64,000 nucleotides of DNA from Mesorhabditis belari (taxonomy: Eukaryota; Nematoda; Chromadorea; Rhabditida; Rhabditidae), in the NCBI GenBank assembly GCA_958450365.1, contig CAUEEP010000736.1:1054001-1118000 (forward strand), in the 5' to 3' direction. Position 1 is the first letter of the stretch. Every line of letters begins with the position of its first letter. Shown here one piece after another: positions 10,698 to 22,544 of the stretch. The notes under the pieces were generated by a model. It did not search any database, was not told the DNA's origin, and saw nothing but the letters and a program-made list of their open reading frames with translations. The position numbers were made by a program, and so were the translations under genes.

Positions 10698-11228
10698 TTG
10701 GGTTGGTGAATTGAAAACTGCGGGACTTTGAACTAAAATTTATTCAACATAAAACCATAAATTCATTCCAAATAATTTCCATTATTATTGACGACTTCTG
10801 CCGACTTTTACAGGCAATTTGCGGATTCCTCTTTCGTAGTAGGATTTTCGTTTGTGTGTGAGACAAGTGTGAGACTCAAAAATGGAGGACTGAAGATGTC
10901 CCAATGTCCCAGTTTGAGCACTTTCTTCAAAAGAAACCCATTTTGGTGTCAATAGAAAAGTTGTAGAGAATCAAAAATTAGGCTTATAGCCAAATTTCCA
11001 AAAAGATACACTTAGTAGTTTCGCTTAAAATGCAAGTTTTGTGAAAGTTTCGTAAATTTCGACATTTCTTGAAAACCAGTTTTTTGAATCGTTCTGAAAA
11101 TTTGGATATAAGCTTGATTTTTGATTCTCTACAACTTTTCCATTGACACCAAAATGGGTTTCTTTTGAAGAAAGTACTCAAACTGTCACATATGACAATG
11201 GCCCGCAGTTTTCAATTCACCAACCCAA
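10698..11228. mobile_element. internally deleted mariner derivative
   Basis: Ends TTGGGTTGGTGAATTGAAAA and TTTTCAATTCACCAACCCAA lie between TA dinucleotides (10696-10697 and 11229-11230), as expected for the Tc1/mariner superfamily. The right part, from about 10860, is nearly identical to 16915-17280 of the larger mariner copy and folds into a long internal palindrome. No transposase coding remains. Confidence 0.85.
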
Positions 11229-11397
11229 TATTATACCATATTTCCCATATTTCCCATATTTTACCATAAGTTACCATATTTTCCATGATCATATTTTTGA
11301 TAAAGCTTTGATTGCATCAAATACAATCCACTCGTGATTCTCCCGATTGGTTGATGAGGAACCTTCCTGGTCTGATACCTGAATTCAATTCCGGAAT

Positions 11398-11600
11398 TTT
11401 TATTGTCTTTGAAAGCTCAGAACCGACCTAGAGACGTACAGTCGAACTTCTCCATAACGACCTTCTACATAACGATAACTACATAACGATATAACGATGG
11501 CTCGGCAAAATGTTTAATAAAATGTTAACAAACAAATTTCTATATAACGATTTTCTGTTATATAGAAATCAACGCATTCCCTTACATGAAAACATTTTTG
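11398..11600. repeat. dispersed repeat, pogo-like CAGTCGAACTTCT end
   Basis: 11398-11456 repeats the intron sequence at 8738-8797 (TTTATTGTCTTTGAAAGCTC and on to GTACAGTCGAACTTC). It is followed by reiterated ACATAACGA and TATATAACGATTTTCTGTTATATA. CAGTCGAAC with ATATAACGA is like pogo-type MITE ends. Boundaries are unclear. Confidence 0.4.
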
Positions 11601-11695
11601 AAGCTCTATGACCTTTCCTAAGGCCTTTTCCAGCGAAAAAAAAGGTGCGCAAATGTTCAGGTGCGCAAAAAAAGGTAGCATTTGTCCCACCCCCG
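11580..11695. mobile_element. half copy of the GGGGGTGGGACAAATGC MITE
   Basis: Matches the right arm of 9667-9949 (TTTTTGAAGCTCTA onward to GTAGCATTTGTCCCACCCCC). The left arm is missing. Confidence 0.7.
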
Positions 11696-12253
11696 TTACA
11701 CACTGCTCAAAAATTCATCCCAATTCTTTGTGTGCTGGGAAACGGTTCGAATTTTTGTAAAAACCAGTATTTCAAGATAAATCGAATGGGTAAAAGATTT
11801 ATTGAAAAAACTATGCAATTCTTGAGGTCAATTCTCAATAGAATTTCCAAAATTTGACTTTTTCAAAGTATGGCTTCGATTTCGGATTGTGAATGTGTTC
11901 ATAACTTCAAGTTTGAGATCCAAAATTGAACTTTCCCAAACAGCACCGTCATTCATTTTATGAAGGGATTGCACGTTCGTTTTTATCGCCAAACCATTTG
12001 ATTCTAGGGATGCGAGAATGGTTTTGCACTCAAATGCGCTAAAATTTATTGTTAAAAGGCATTACTTAAATGCACAAATTACAATGCATACATAAATTAC
12101 TATGCATGCACAAATTACTACAAATAGACAATCGAATAATTTTAAATGACCAGTAAATAGTACATTCGAGATCATGAGATAGCAATCACATACGAATATC
12201 AGAGGCGAGAATGAGAGACAAATAAAACGCACAATGTCGCTGGATATGCCTTT

Positions 12254-14198
12254 TTAGTCCAAAGTGATGACAGCGTTGGATTTGATGCTGGTCGTGAGCT
12301 TCTAAAGAAATCCGATTGTGTGATAGAAATCTTCCACTATTAATTATTAATTACATGATTACATGACAAGCGCTCACCCTTTTGGCTTTCAGAGCCTCGA
12401 TGATTGGTTGAGCTGGACGTTTTGAAGCGAAGCTTTGAAGCGGCAAACTCGAGCGACCCAAAATCGACGAGGAGCTTGAAGGAGCATTTTCTTTAAATTT
12501 CTCTAATACGTGAAGTTAATGAACAAATTACCGATAGGGGTCAGAGCACGATCACCAAGACGATGAATTGAGCCGCCAAGTTCATCCGCACCACTTTTGG
12601 AAACATTTTTGGTCTTAAGAGCTAAAGAAACAATAAATAGAAAAAACAAAAGTTATTTCTACCTGAAAGTCTATCTATAACCCTTTTGTGCAACGTAGGC
12701 TCGCCCGTAGTAACTAAAGGCAACAGAGCTTAAAAAGCAAAACATCTTTAAACCTGAAGGCACTACTCGTTGAGCGACTCCTTTTGGAACACGAATCTTG
12801 TCAAACTTATCAACATTCGATGTTCTGAAAAATTATAATGAAAAGGAAATTTTAGTTACTCGATGTCAATCAGAAGAGGAGGTGGTTGCACTGAAGTGCT
12901 GGCTTCTTTTTTATCCCCAGAAGACATCCATCCAAAAAATATAATTTTATGTCAGTAAGAATGCTCGCTAACTTTTTCTTCTCCTCGGACCATGTGGGCT
13001 TCTTTATAGCTTCAGTTTTAGAAGGCATAACCAGGCCTTTTTCCTAAAACAAATTTATAAATAAAAGTATGTAAATTTGTAAACCCTCATTGTTTTCTTC
13101 ATTCTATCAATACGATCTGAGGAGTCTCTGCGTGAGGGGCTAAAGTTTGCCAACTAATTTTATCACACATAAAGCCAAGATACCTGAGAGCCAATAGCTT
13201 TTTAATTTTTGGATTCTGAGGTGTCACTCCTTGATGTTTGCATTCTTCCTAAATCAATTGTTAAGGCCAAACTAGCACAATTTATTGAAATATTAAAAAA
13301 ACTCACAGTGAGCGTGCGCACCGCCTCTTGCAAATGTTTCTTCTCCATTTCAAGTTCAGAAAGCCTAAAGTAAACTGTAATTTTTTTTCAGAAAACTTCA
13401 ACCTTTTATTCTTCACTTCCAGCTCTTGAACCATTTTACTTTTGTAACTAAATGTAACTCATTAAACCTATTATTTCTGCAAATCTCACAAATCACTCGC
13501 TTCAAGCTGTTGCTTTAAGAGCTTGTTCTCGCTCTTCGTTTCATTAACGTCGTGTAGCATGGATCGGACTTGCAATAATTCAGCCCTTTTCAACTCGAGT
13601 TTCCTTAAGAGATGTATTGATGCAAATTGTCACAAACTTACAGAGTAGCCCTTTTCGCCGTCCTTTTTTCACTTGCAACCTAAAGCATAATATATTTATC
13701 GAACAAAAATAATTCTCACAAGAGTTTTCAGAGTTTCCAGTTTTCCATTTTGCATAGATAGATCCTTCTTTGCTTTCGATTCTTTAGCAGCAACATCATT
13801 CAAACGAGCTTGTAAATCTTTGTTCTAAAAAGTCATTAAAGTAACAAATAGGAAGAAAAAAATACTTTGGCCAGCAGATCTCCTTCACCACCCTCTTGTG
13901 TTGTCACGTTTAAAGTATCATTCAAGTCGCCATTCTCGAAAAATATACGAGTAACATCTTTCGCCTGACATTCTCTTCGACAATTCGGGCATCCTCGACC
14001 AGGTGTCTAAAAATGCTAGAATGAAACAACCGGCTACTCAAATGTTATTTAGCTATCCGCTTTATTCAACCACCAAAAACGCACATCTAGCCACTGCCCG
14101 ATGCACTGCTCGTGAAACGTGTGTCCACATGGCAAAGCAGAGACTGTTGTCGGAGTGAATGCTGAGTAACAAATGATGCACTCACCGCGTAAAGACAT
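12254..14198 (-). CDS. TRAIP: TRAIP-type RING E3 ubiquitin ligase
   Basis: Exons from 14198 down: 14085-14198, 13866-14006, 13720-13824, 13642-13679, 13490-13603, 13403-13447, 13307-13364, 13184-13248, and on to a stop at 12254. Residues 7-49 form a RING: CIIC, CGHTFHEQC, CPNC, interrupted by intron 1 after WLD. A long heptad-rich coiled coil follows (LQARLNDVAAKESKAKKDL, LKLELKRAELLQVRSMLHDV, YKSKMVQELEVKNKRLSEL). The C-terminal part has GADELGGSIHRLGDRALT, like the human TRAIP segment GFDGLGGR. TRAIP ubiquitylates the CMG helicase and resolves replication forks in S phase and mitosis; it acts in the nucleus. In the human protein the C-terminus is a PCNA-binding PIP box; here no clear PIP box is seen. 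One intron (about 12937-12978) appears to lack an AG acceptor; see findings. Confidence 0.82.
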
Positions 14199-16429
14199 CA
14201 AGTCTAAAAGATTCAATTTCTATAACTTATAAGAAACAAGTTTGGTGTCGCTAATGAAAGTTCAGCGCTGAACCTACAACAAGATTTCATGAGTGTTTCT
14301 AAACTTTCGTAAAATAAAAAGCTGTCACTCAATAACGTTGCTTATAATAACCAATAGAACGTGATACGATTTATTTACAAATAAGCATTTGAAGGTGATT
14401 GATAAAAGAAACCATGATTTCGCGAAAAAAAAAAGAAATAAAATCAGAAATAGTTAGCAAACCTCAAAGAATAGTTCTCATCAACACAAATAGTCATGAA
14501 CCTAATACAAAACAAGTGTCATATAAAAAATTCAATGCAAGTGAAAAGAATTAAAGCTAAAAATCGATTATTTTCCTTGGAAGCGTATTTTCGGAGCGCC
14601 AAATTTCAGCAAAGGGGCATTTCGGCAACTTTTAATAAATATTCTGGCATATTCTGGCATGCAGGCTAGCGATTAAGACCAAAAACTTTGCAAGAGCTTC
14701 AAATTTCGAGAAGTTGGTTTCTTTCGAACTTCTCGGAATTTGAAAGTATTACAAAGCTTTTGGTCTTAATCGCTAGCTGCACTGCGCTAGCTTTAGGTCT
14801 TAATCGGAAAAGAGCCTTTATAAGCCCGCGGCACGATTTCCCGAGTAGAAACCCTAAGTTTAGACACGTTTTTCTCGCGTGTTTTTGAATATGGGCAAAA
14901 ACTGAATTCAGCATCGGATTCCCCGTGTCCGATAGGCATTTAGATCTCAACGGCGTCAAAATCTGCTACGACTATTTTGTGGCATCCCCTTGTAAGTTTT
15001 GTGGGATGCTCAAGTGCGCCATCCGAAAGATTGAGCTAAAAGACAAAATTAGTAATAGAGAAGGTTATCCATACAAATATGGGGCTTGGGCTGCTATTCC
15101 AGTAGAATAGCGACCCAAAACTTCCAAAGTGAATCGACGATGGACTGAAAGTGAAGGTTTTCGGATACCGTTTTGGGCGTCTTTCCGTGTCGTTTTGCAT
15201 CAATGACGTTTTTCTTCTGCAGACACCGCCATATTCTTTTTTTTTGCAACCCAATCGAGCACTCGTTGGCCCATGTGAAACTGAATTACGTAACATCAAG
15301 CCTTTTCTGTATAGATACCAAATACCAAATAGTTTACAGTTTGTTCTATTAGAAAGGTCTAGCATCTCTCTAGAAAATTAGTCAAAATGGGCTGAATTGG
15401 AAATAAGCCACTGCTCAACTTTTCCAATGGAAAAATCATTTCCAATGGTCTTGGTATTTTGCAAAAAGAACAATGTATGTTTTTTTCGAAATTTCCGAAA
15501 AACTATGGGAGACTTTTGAATCTTTGGGTCTTTTGAGTTAGAATCGTTTGTGGGGCTGCAAAAAGAGTATGGGAATGGCTTTAAGTGTTCAATTTTAGTT
15601 CAAGAAGGTCAATAAGAGTAGTAGTAGTAGAAAAAAGGGGAGGCCCCCAGGAGAAATCGTTTCAAAACATTGAATTGAATTAAGGCGACTAAAATCGATA
15701 AATATCATGTTATGAAAAAGGATTGGTTAGATCTAAAAATATTTTGTGTGTGGGGGGAGACGATGACTATCGCTTAGCTCATCTCTAAAACTATAATGAA
15801 GAAATTATAATGAAGAATGAAGCTCAAACAATGAATGAATATTTCGCTGGATCAATGGGATCAATGGGATGAAAGATTTTAAAGAAAAAGTGCAGAAAAT
15901 CGATAAAAATTACCTTGATCAATGGGATCAAAAAAGTCTAAATATAAAAAGAGAGCCGTCAAAAAGTTCAAAATGAAAACAGGATGAAGTGCCGTAGAAG
16001 TTGAGCTGTTAAATGTTCGAGTTGTGCTATTTATAATTTACAATTTTATTTTCTCTCTTTTTCATTCATCTAATTACAAGATATATTTAACTTTTAGCTC
16101 AATAAATAGAAAGTATTTATTCTTCTTTAAAAAAACAAGCCAAAAACATGAGAAGCACCAATAAATGTGTATGTACACACAGTTAATAAAAAATGATATC
16201 ACCAGCATCGCGAAAAAATGAATACTGTAGGAATTTTATTTGTAAAAGAAAAAAAAATTGGAAAGTATAGAAAAACACAACAACGAGAGATGTATCACGA
16301 CATTGTTTTAGAGGAAATGACAGCTAGAACTGAAGAGAGGTTTGGATTTAATCATGTAATCCTTTTTTTAAATATGTCAAACTTTTGAAAACTATCATAA
16401 ACTTGACACTAGTTTCTTCAAACTATCTA
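14199..16429. other. 2.2-kb spacer, repeats, no supported gene
   Basis: 14600-14645 repeats a piece of the 3088-4208 transposon (ATTTCAGCAAAGGGGCATTT). An inverted pair, GGCTAGCGATTAAGACC at 14652 and GGTCTTAATCGCTAGC at 14761, suggests a small MITE. The 61-residue frame 14925-15110 and frames near 15036-15381 have no splice context or family features. 15400-16429 is AT-rich with no exon seen. Confidence 0.4.
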
Positions 16430-17286
16430 TTGGGTTGGTGAATTGAAAACTGCGGGACTTTGAACTAAAATTTATTCAAAATAAAACCATGAATTCATTC
16501 CAAATAATTTCCATTATTATTGACGACTACTGCCCATTTTACAGGCAATTTGTGGATTCCTCTTTCGTAGTAGGATTTTGGTTTTGAATCGAAAAACTTT
16601 CAAAGCCAATTTTTGACTGCTTCTTCCGAATCGGAGTGTTCTCCCGCAAGCTCATTACTCATGATCCAGAATAAATAATAAGCAAAAGGGGCGAGGTCCA
16701 GACTGTATGGGGAATGCGCCAAAAGTTCCCCAAACAAGGCTATTTATTTTAGAGCGAGTCAGTTTTGCAATATGAGGGCGGTTGTCGTGGATGAGAACGA
16801 TCTTTGACTTGGAGGGCCTAATCTTCTTTAGGGATTCATTCACCTTTCCCAACAGTCCACTGTATTTGATTGCATTAACGGTCGTCTTGCTATCCAGAAA
16901 CTCCCAGTACAAGTGTGTGAGACAAGTGTGAGACTCAAAAATGGAGGACTGAAGATGTCCCAATGTCCCAGTTTGAGCACTTTCTTCAAAAGAAACCCAT
17001 TTTGGTGTCAATAGAAAAGTTGTAGAGAATCAAAAATTAGGCTTATAGCCAAATTTCCAAAAAGATACACTTAGTAGTTTCGCTTAAAATGCAAGTTTTG
17101 TGAAAGTTTCGTAAATTTCGCATTTCTTGAAAACCAGTTTTTTGAATCGTTCTGAAAATTTGGATATAATCTTGACTTTTGATTCTCTACAACTTTTCCA
17201 TTGACACCAAAATGGGTTTCTTTTGAAGAAAGTGCTCAAACTGTCACATATGGCAATAGCCCGCAGTTTTCAATTCACCAACCCAA
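16430..17286 (-). mobile_element. mariner element, internally deleted and rearranged
   Basis: Ends TTGGGTTGGTGAATTGAAAA and the inverse lie between TA target duplications (16428-16429 and 17287-17288). The left part keeps the 3' half of a mariner transposase gene on the minus strand. The right part (16915-17286) is a palindrome shared with 10698-11228. The element lies directly against the GPCR exon at 17244-17447. Confidence 0.88.
16520..16915 (-). pseudogene. mariner transposase, 3' half, degenerate
   Basis: Minus-strand reading gives YWEFLDSKTTVNAIKY, then SKIVLIHDNRPHIAKLTRSK, which carries the second catalytic Asp block (HDNxxPH in mariners). After a frame change it gives pieces of the PYSPDLAP region and a C-terminal part with ELAGEHSDSEEAVKNWL, an in-frame stop, and KFFDSKPKSYYERGIHKLP. 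The N-terminal half, with the DNA-binding domain and first Asp, is deleted, so this copy cannot mobilise itself. Confidence 0.85.
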
Positions 17287-17447
17287 TAGTTCATTAATAG
17301 CTTCTTTACCTCAGCAATTTCAGGTGGTGTTAAAGGATTGGGCTTCTCCAAAACAGTTTGTGCGGGAATCGATTGCAATGGAAGAATTCTACCCTTTGGT
17401 TGCAATGGATTCATCAACCCAATAGATCTAATTCTGTGAGGTTCATA
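17244..17447 (-). CDS. possible alternative last exon of the GPCR, ending inside mariner
   Basis: After a good TTTCAG acceptor (17448-17450) the frame reads YEPHRIRSIGLMNPLQPKGR and on through PNPLTPPEIAE to KKLLMN. It begins in phase 0, the same phase as the GPCR donor after FRSPKEYQNI (about 17795), so it could replace the exon 17591-17682 as an alternative cytoplasmic tail. The frame runs into the mariner terminal repeat and stops at 17244 after 14 transposon-encoded residues. A donor-like AGGTAAAG sits after EIAE, so it might instead splice onward. It could also belong to another, now broken, gene. Confidence 0.4.
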   Translation of the reverse strand, partial: YEPHRIRSIGLMNPLQPKGRILPLQSIPAQTVLEKPNPLTPPEIAEVKKLLMNYWVGELKTAGYCHM

Positions 17448-17590
17448 CTGAAAGATAACAAAAGAAGCAGGAAAAGATTGAACTACACTTGAAAGAACAA
17501 AACTTGACTTTAATTTTAATTCATAAAACCTCAAAAACCAAAGCTCTAACTGTCATGTCAGTAAAAAAACGAAGTAAAACGAAACATTTT

Positions 17591-20500
17591 CTACATAGGA
17601 CTTTCAGTTGAGAGTAATTCCGTGCATCTTGTCCCTCTTCTTTCAATGACTCTCATCGCCAAACGTTGACTCGCACCATTCTTGAAAAAGGAGGGAATTT
17701 AAGAGTTGATGTGAGTAGAAGAAAAGATTATACACAGATAGTTGAAGGGGAAAAGAAGTGAAAAAAGGAAATCAATGTCTCACAATATTTTGATACTCTT
17801 TTGGACTGCGGAAGATGTTCTCAAAAGTGCTCTTGAAAGCCGCACGAAAACGATCGGACATCAGATTGTAGAAGATTGGATTCAGAGTAGCTGAGACATA
17901 CTGAAATTCGATTTAGATATGGTTTAGACTTTGCTTACAGATGTGTTATAGGGTTTAAAGTGTGTGAGACTTTGTTCTCAATCATTTTAAGAATCATAAT
18001 AAGCTCTTTAGCTTACTTACAGCTCATTCATTCAGAATTGCTTGCATTTAAAAATCATTTAAATGCATTTAAAGTCATTTAAAGCTCAGAAAAATCAATT
18101 TCTAAACATTTTCAATCAAATTCTAAGTGTTTAAAATAAAACCAGTTTACTTTATAGCTTTTAAAGTCGATTTTCTTTATTTCTAAATCGATAACAGACC
18201 TGTAACAGCCCGGTGATCGGATAGAGAAGCAAACATAAAAGACTTTGCTTGCATTGATTTTTAATGTATTGAGCGATAAGACGCTCTAAATGATACGGTA
18301 GATAGCAAATGAAAAACGTCATTGAGACAGTCACTGAAATGGAAGATATTGATTGAAATCAATTCACTGTATACCCAATATTTTGATGACCATTCGATGC
18401 GCTTGTTGTGTCATTTGAACGCTTAATTTGTGATGTACTTGCATGACACCTTGGGAATTTGAATCTTGTTGAGAGCGTCGGGGAGCACCGCTGAACTGAA
18501 AAGAAAAGATTGGAAAAGAATTGAAATCAAAATAAAAACTACAACTAACTCTAAGAGTAAGGGAAAAGCTGTACAAAGCTTTACAAAGCTTTACAAGGCT
18601 GTACAATGCTTTACAAAGTTGTACAAAGCTTTACAAAGCTGTACATAGCTGTACAAAGCTTTACAAAGCTGTACAAAGCTGTACAAAACTGTACAAAGCT
18701 GTACAAAGTACAATACAATTCCAAATTCATTTTTTCAATGACAGTAAACTTGTTCTTTTGAGTGTACTTTGTGAAATCTAAACGCATCCTTTCTAGCCTA
18801 CTTCTTTCTATACTTTTAGCATTCTATAGCAATCATTACTGTGTGAAATAGTGGATTTACTGCACTAGATTTGGTGTGTTTACATTTGAGCAGTGATGCT
18901 TGAGCTTTTGAAACTGTTCAAAGCTGGGGAAAAAGGTTTAATTGTGATTCTTTAGCTGATAAAATTCTTTAGTTTATATCTAAAAGAAACATAAAAGCTA
19001 GTAAAATAAAAAATAAAACTAATAGATTAACAAAATTTGATGATGATATGATAAATATGTACCACTGCAGCATCAGCGAACTCCATGATCTAATCAAGTA
19101 AGATTTGAAAAGTTCAACTCTCAAATCTAATAGTGAGAAGTCAGTAGTAGTCAGTCAGTAAGATTTCATTGATATTGACATTGACATTGCCATTGACATT
19201 GCCATTGACATTGCCATTGACATTGCCATTGACATTGACATTGACATTGCCATTGACATTGACATTGCCATTGGCATTGACATTGACATTGGCATTGACA
19301 TTGACATTGACATTGACATTGACATTGACATTGACATTGACATTGGCATTGACATTGCCATTCGCCAAACCTTCTCCAATCATTTACCCACTTTTTCTCG
19401 AATGCTTTCTCTCAAACTACTTCTGTGATTGTTGTGAATCGATTCGCTTCTTGTTGATTCCAATGGAATGTGAACGGTGAGATTTCTCGCCAACTTTGTT
19501 GTATTCAATGTTTGAAGGATTCTCATATAACAATACATAATGAAAATCATCGGTAATACAAAGGTAATCACCATGGCTAACTGAAAATGAAACTTTTCTG
19601 AGCCTATTCTTCTTAGCCTTTTCTTTACCTCAAATGGAAAACGAAAGAGATCATTCGGTGAGGTGACATAATCACAATAGCCAAGACCAACGCCGAGATC
19701 TCGATTGTAGCCGCAAAAATCCTCCACTACTTGTTTATACTGAAATTTTTGAGTAAAGTAAAGTAAAGAGTAAAGTAAATTGGTTTAGATGAACAGATTT
19801 AACTTGTTATCCGTTATTTTTATAATATTTCTTACTATTAGTATAAATTAGCAAAGATTATTTTAAATTAGTCAAATTTTACATTAATTACTTTAAAATC
19901 TATGCCTAAGCCTCAAATGGATGACGAAAGAGATCATTCGGTGAGGTGACATCATCACAACGCCGAGATTTACAGAATTTTTTAAGACTTATCGATTAAA
20001 AACGTGTAAAATCGATGAAGGACAGTGTTTACAAGTTTTCTGGAGTGCTTTATAATGCCTAGCACTTTAAAACTTTGAATATAATCAATTTTAGATCTTA
20101 CAATCAAGCTTATAATTAGTTTTAGATCTTAGAACTTTTCTCTATTCACTAGCTTACCTATTAGTAGAATTTAGCAAAGATTCTTCTAAATTAGTCAAAT
20201 TTTACATTAATCACTTTAAAATCTATACCTAAGCCTTGTAATTTAAGAATTTTACAGAATTTTTTAAGACTTATCGATTAAAAACCTGTAAAATCCATGA
20301 AGAAGTGTTTGCAAGTTTTCTGGAGTTCTTTATAATGCACTTTAAATGCCTAGCCCTTTAAAACTTTGAATATAATCAATTTTAGATCTTACAATCAAGC
20401 TTATAGTTAGTTTTAGATCTTAGAACTTTTCGATTCACTCACCTGCATTCCGAGATACAATGAGGGAATGAAAGCGACCACCCAAATCAAATAAATGATT

Positions 20501-22544
20501 CGTCGCACGCGTTGCTTATTGAATTTCAAAATACTAAATACTTTTAGATTTACGATTTTAACTTTAAAAAGAACCTGAATGGTTTACAAATAGCTGTATA
20601 TCGTTCTCCAGTCAGCGCGACGATTGTCAAAATGGAAACAAATGTGAAAAAAGGAGATTGTTGTACCTGGAAATGGATTGGGTAAGAGAAATTTAGCTTG
20701 AAATTTTGAGAATCAAGTCTTAAGCTTCATTGGCGTTCTCTTAAGTCTTAAGTCTTAAGCACCTTGGTGTCTTAAGCACCTTGGTGTCTTAAGCACCTTG
20801 GTGTCTTAAGCACCTTGGTGTCTTAAGCACCTTGGTGAGCCAGATAAGTTGTGTTTTTTTTGAGCACAAAGTATGTTTATGATGAAAGAATGAAGTTAAA
20901 GTCAGCTAAAGTCTCAATTCGATGATTCAACTCACTCGTGAATTCACAATATCTCGGTATTGGCGGTGGTTGATTGGGAAACCATCGATGAATGATATCA
21001 AACGGCACTCCAACTAATATCAGCAACAAATCCGATAAAGCCAATGAGGCTAAGAAATAGTTTGTATGCGTTTGTAAGCTCTTGTTCTTGTAAATCACCT
21101 AAACTCTCTTTACGTTAAGGTTTCTTTTTCTTTTGTTTACCCAAACAGTCAACAAATTCCCGACAATTCCGATGACTCCAATGATGAAGAAGATCATTGT
21201 GATGAAGATGTTTACCCAAAGTGGAGTGAATGGATCTCTGAAAGGAGATTGATTGTTTAAAAGTTGAAATGTTCAAGTTGTTCAAGTTCAAAGTGATTTT
21301 CTTTGGCTTATCTCGTGTTTGCAAAGCGTTTTGCAAAAACTAAAAGGGGATTCGAGATCCCGATGGCCGAGTTTATCAAATGAACTTGATCTCGAGTCAA
21401 AAGTCCAGCTTGCCTTTCACTCGGTGCCTTTCGCTTCTTGATCTTCAAGATAGCTTCAAAATCGCAAATCTTGAATCCTTAACTCGTACGGCTTAAGTAT
21501 TCTTGGTGCAAACCACTGTAAAAATGAGCAAAACAAATATAGGCTTTTTGTAGGAAAAGGAGTCATTTCTATGTTTTCGCAAACAGCTCTTGTTTTCTAA
21601 AGCATCAATCCAATGCTATTTAAAGCTTTAGAAAACAAAAGCTGTTTGTTAAACTGATTCGTTTTCTATAAAAGGCCAATGTTCAAGATTTACATTGAAT
21701 ACTTAGCTGAACACAATCATTTTACTATTGTAATCCTTAGCAGTTATACCTAGTCAAAGTCATTGTCCTCAATCCTTGACCCTAGTAAAGTTCATTAATA
21801 TAAAGACTAATAGTAAAGGCGTTCAAACTGCCAATGCTGACTTTTGCTGACTTGCCTTTGACAGAGATTTTCTTTTAAACATTATATGAAACATTTAAAC
21901 ATATAATCCAGGACTAATAGTAAAGAGGTTCAAACTAGGCAAGGCTGACTAGGTAAGGCTGACTAGGCAAGGCTGACTAGGCAAGGCTGACTAGGCAAGG
22001 CTGACTAGGCAAGGCTGACTAGGCAAGGCTGACTAGGCAAGGCTGACTAGGCAAACTAGGCAAGGCAAGTCAGCCAAGGCTAACTTTTGCTGACTTGCTC
22101 TTGACAGAGATTTCCTTTTAAACTGCCCCACTCACCCATCCGGCAACTTTGGTGTACAATTTTTCTCCTTTGGTATCATCACATAATAAAACTCAATAAA
22201 GAAATGAGCGTATTCAGGAATAATCGGATATTGATGACAATAAAGTTTGAGAAGATCGATGTGATTGAGTTTTGCCGGAGTAGTCCCATTTGAGAGGATT
22301 GATGGCGAGTTCAGTGCGTTCTAAATGAGTTCAGATTTAAAAAAGAGATCAAAGCTATTCAGAATTTGTTGAATTAGATTGAATTTTAAAGAAAAATTCT
22401 CACAGCTGTCAGTAAACCGGTGGACGCATTCACTCGTTTGATATATTCAGCGAATTCCTTTGCTAAGTTATAGTTGTTTCGCATGATCTCACTGAATGTC
22501 GTTTGATTGAAGACACACGGCTCATAGCTCGTTGTTTGACCCAT
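17591..22544 (-). CDS. neuropeptide-type class A GPCR (neuromedin U receptor-like)
   Basis: About twelve exons on the minus strand: 22404-22544, 22136-22320, 21141-21237, 20936-21098, about 20587-20666, 20448-20545, 19630-19740, 19377-19578, about 18369-18485, 18200-18336, 17795-17900, 17591-17682. A long extracellular N-terminus with N-glycosylation sites precedes TM1 (IGVIGIVGNLLTVW, with the N1.50 Asn). TM2 has LASLALSDLLLIL and loop 1 has a Trp. TM3 ends TGERYTAICKPFR (ERY in place of DRY). Loop 2 has Cys residues. TM6 is FFICYLPYHLERL and TM7 has the NPxxY form NPIFYNLMSDRFR. These features fit the neuromedin U/pyrokinin receptor group, Gq-coupled in known members. The ligand cannot be told. 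Introns are filled with private minisatellites. Confidence 0.82.
18564..18712. repeat. 10-bp minisatellite in GPCR intron
   Basis: About fifteen copies of GCTGTACAAA / GCTTTACAAA. Confidence 0.9.
18861..18892 (+). promoter_or_regulatory. U6-PSE-like motif, no U6
   Basis: TGCACTAGATTTGGTGTGTT then TACATTTGAGCA matches the dispersed motif. It lies in a GPCR intron, and no TATA box is seen on the expected side. Confidence 0.4.
19165..19368. repeat. 6-bp CATTGA/CATTGC minisatellite in GPCR intron
   Basis: Alternating CATTGACATTGC units directly next to the exon coding for the third cytoplasmic loop. It produces spurious open frames on both strands (LTLTLP and NVNVNV type). Confidence 0.95.
19830..20430. 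repeat. two tandem copies of about 310 bp in GPCR intron
   Basis: 19830-20140 and 20160-20425 share AATTAGTCAAATTTTACATT, TTTAAGACTTATCGATTAAA, AATCAATTTTAGATCTTAC and other blocks. The first copy contains, at 19911-19970, a fragment of the neighbouring GPCR exon. Confidence 0.8.
20738..20836. repeat. 17-bp tandem repeat in GPCR intron
   Basis: Five or so copies of CTTAAGCACCTTGGTGT. Confidence 0.9.
21945..22062. repeat. 14-bp tandem repeat in GPCR intron
   Basis: Copies of AGGCAAGGCTGACT, flanked by a larger duplication (GCTGACTTGCCTTTGACAGA near 21850 and again near 22090). Confidence 0.9.

Noticed and set aside
14925..15381. Frames of 61, 76 and 109 residues on both strands
   Set aside because: No splice context, no known motif, and overlapping on opposite strands; 14.6-15.1 kb shares pieces with transposons.
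19141..19480. Frames of LTLTLP, NVNVNV and SMSMSM type
   Set aside because: Translation of the CATTGA/CATTGC repeat; not a protein.
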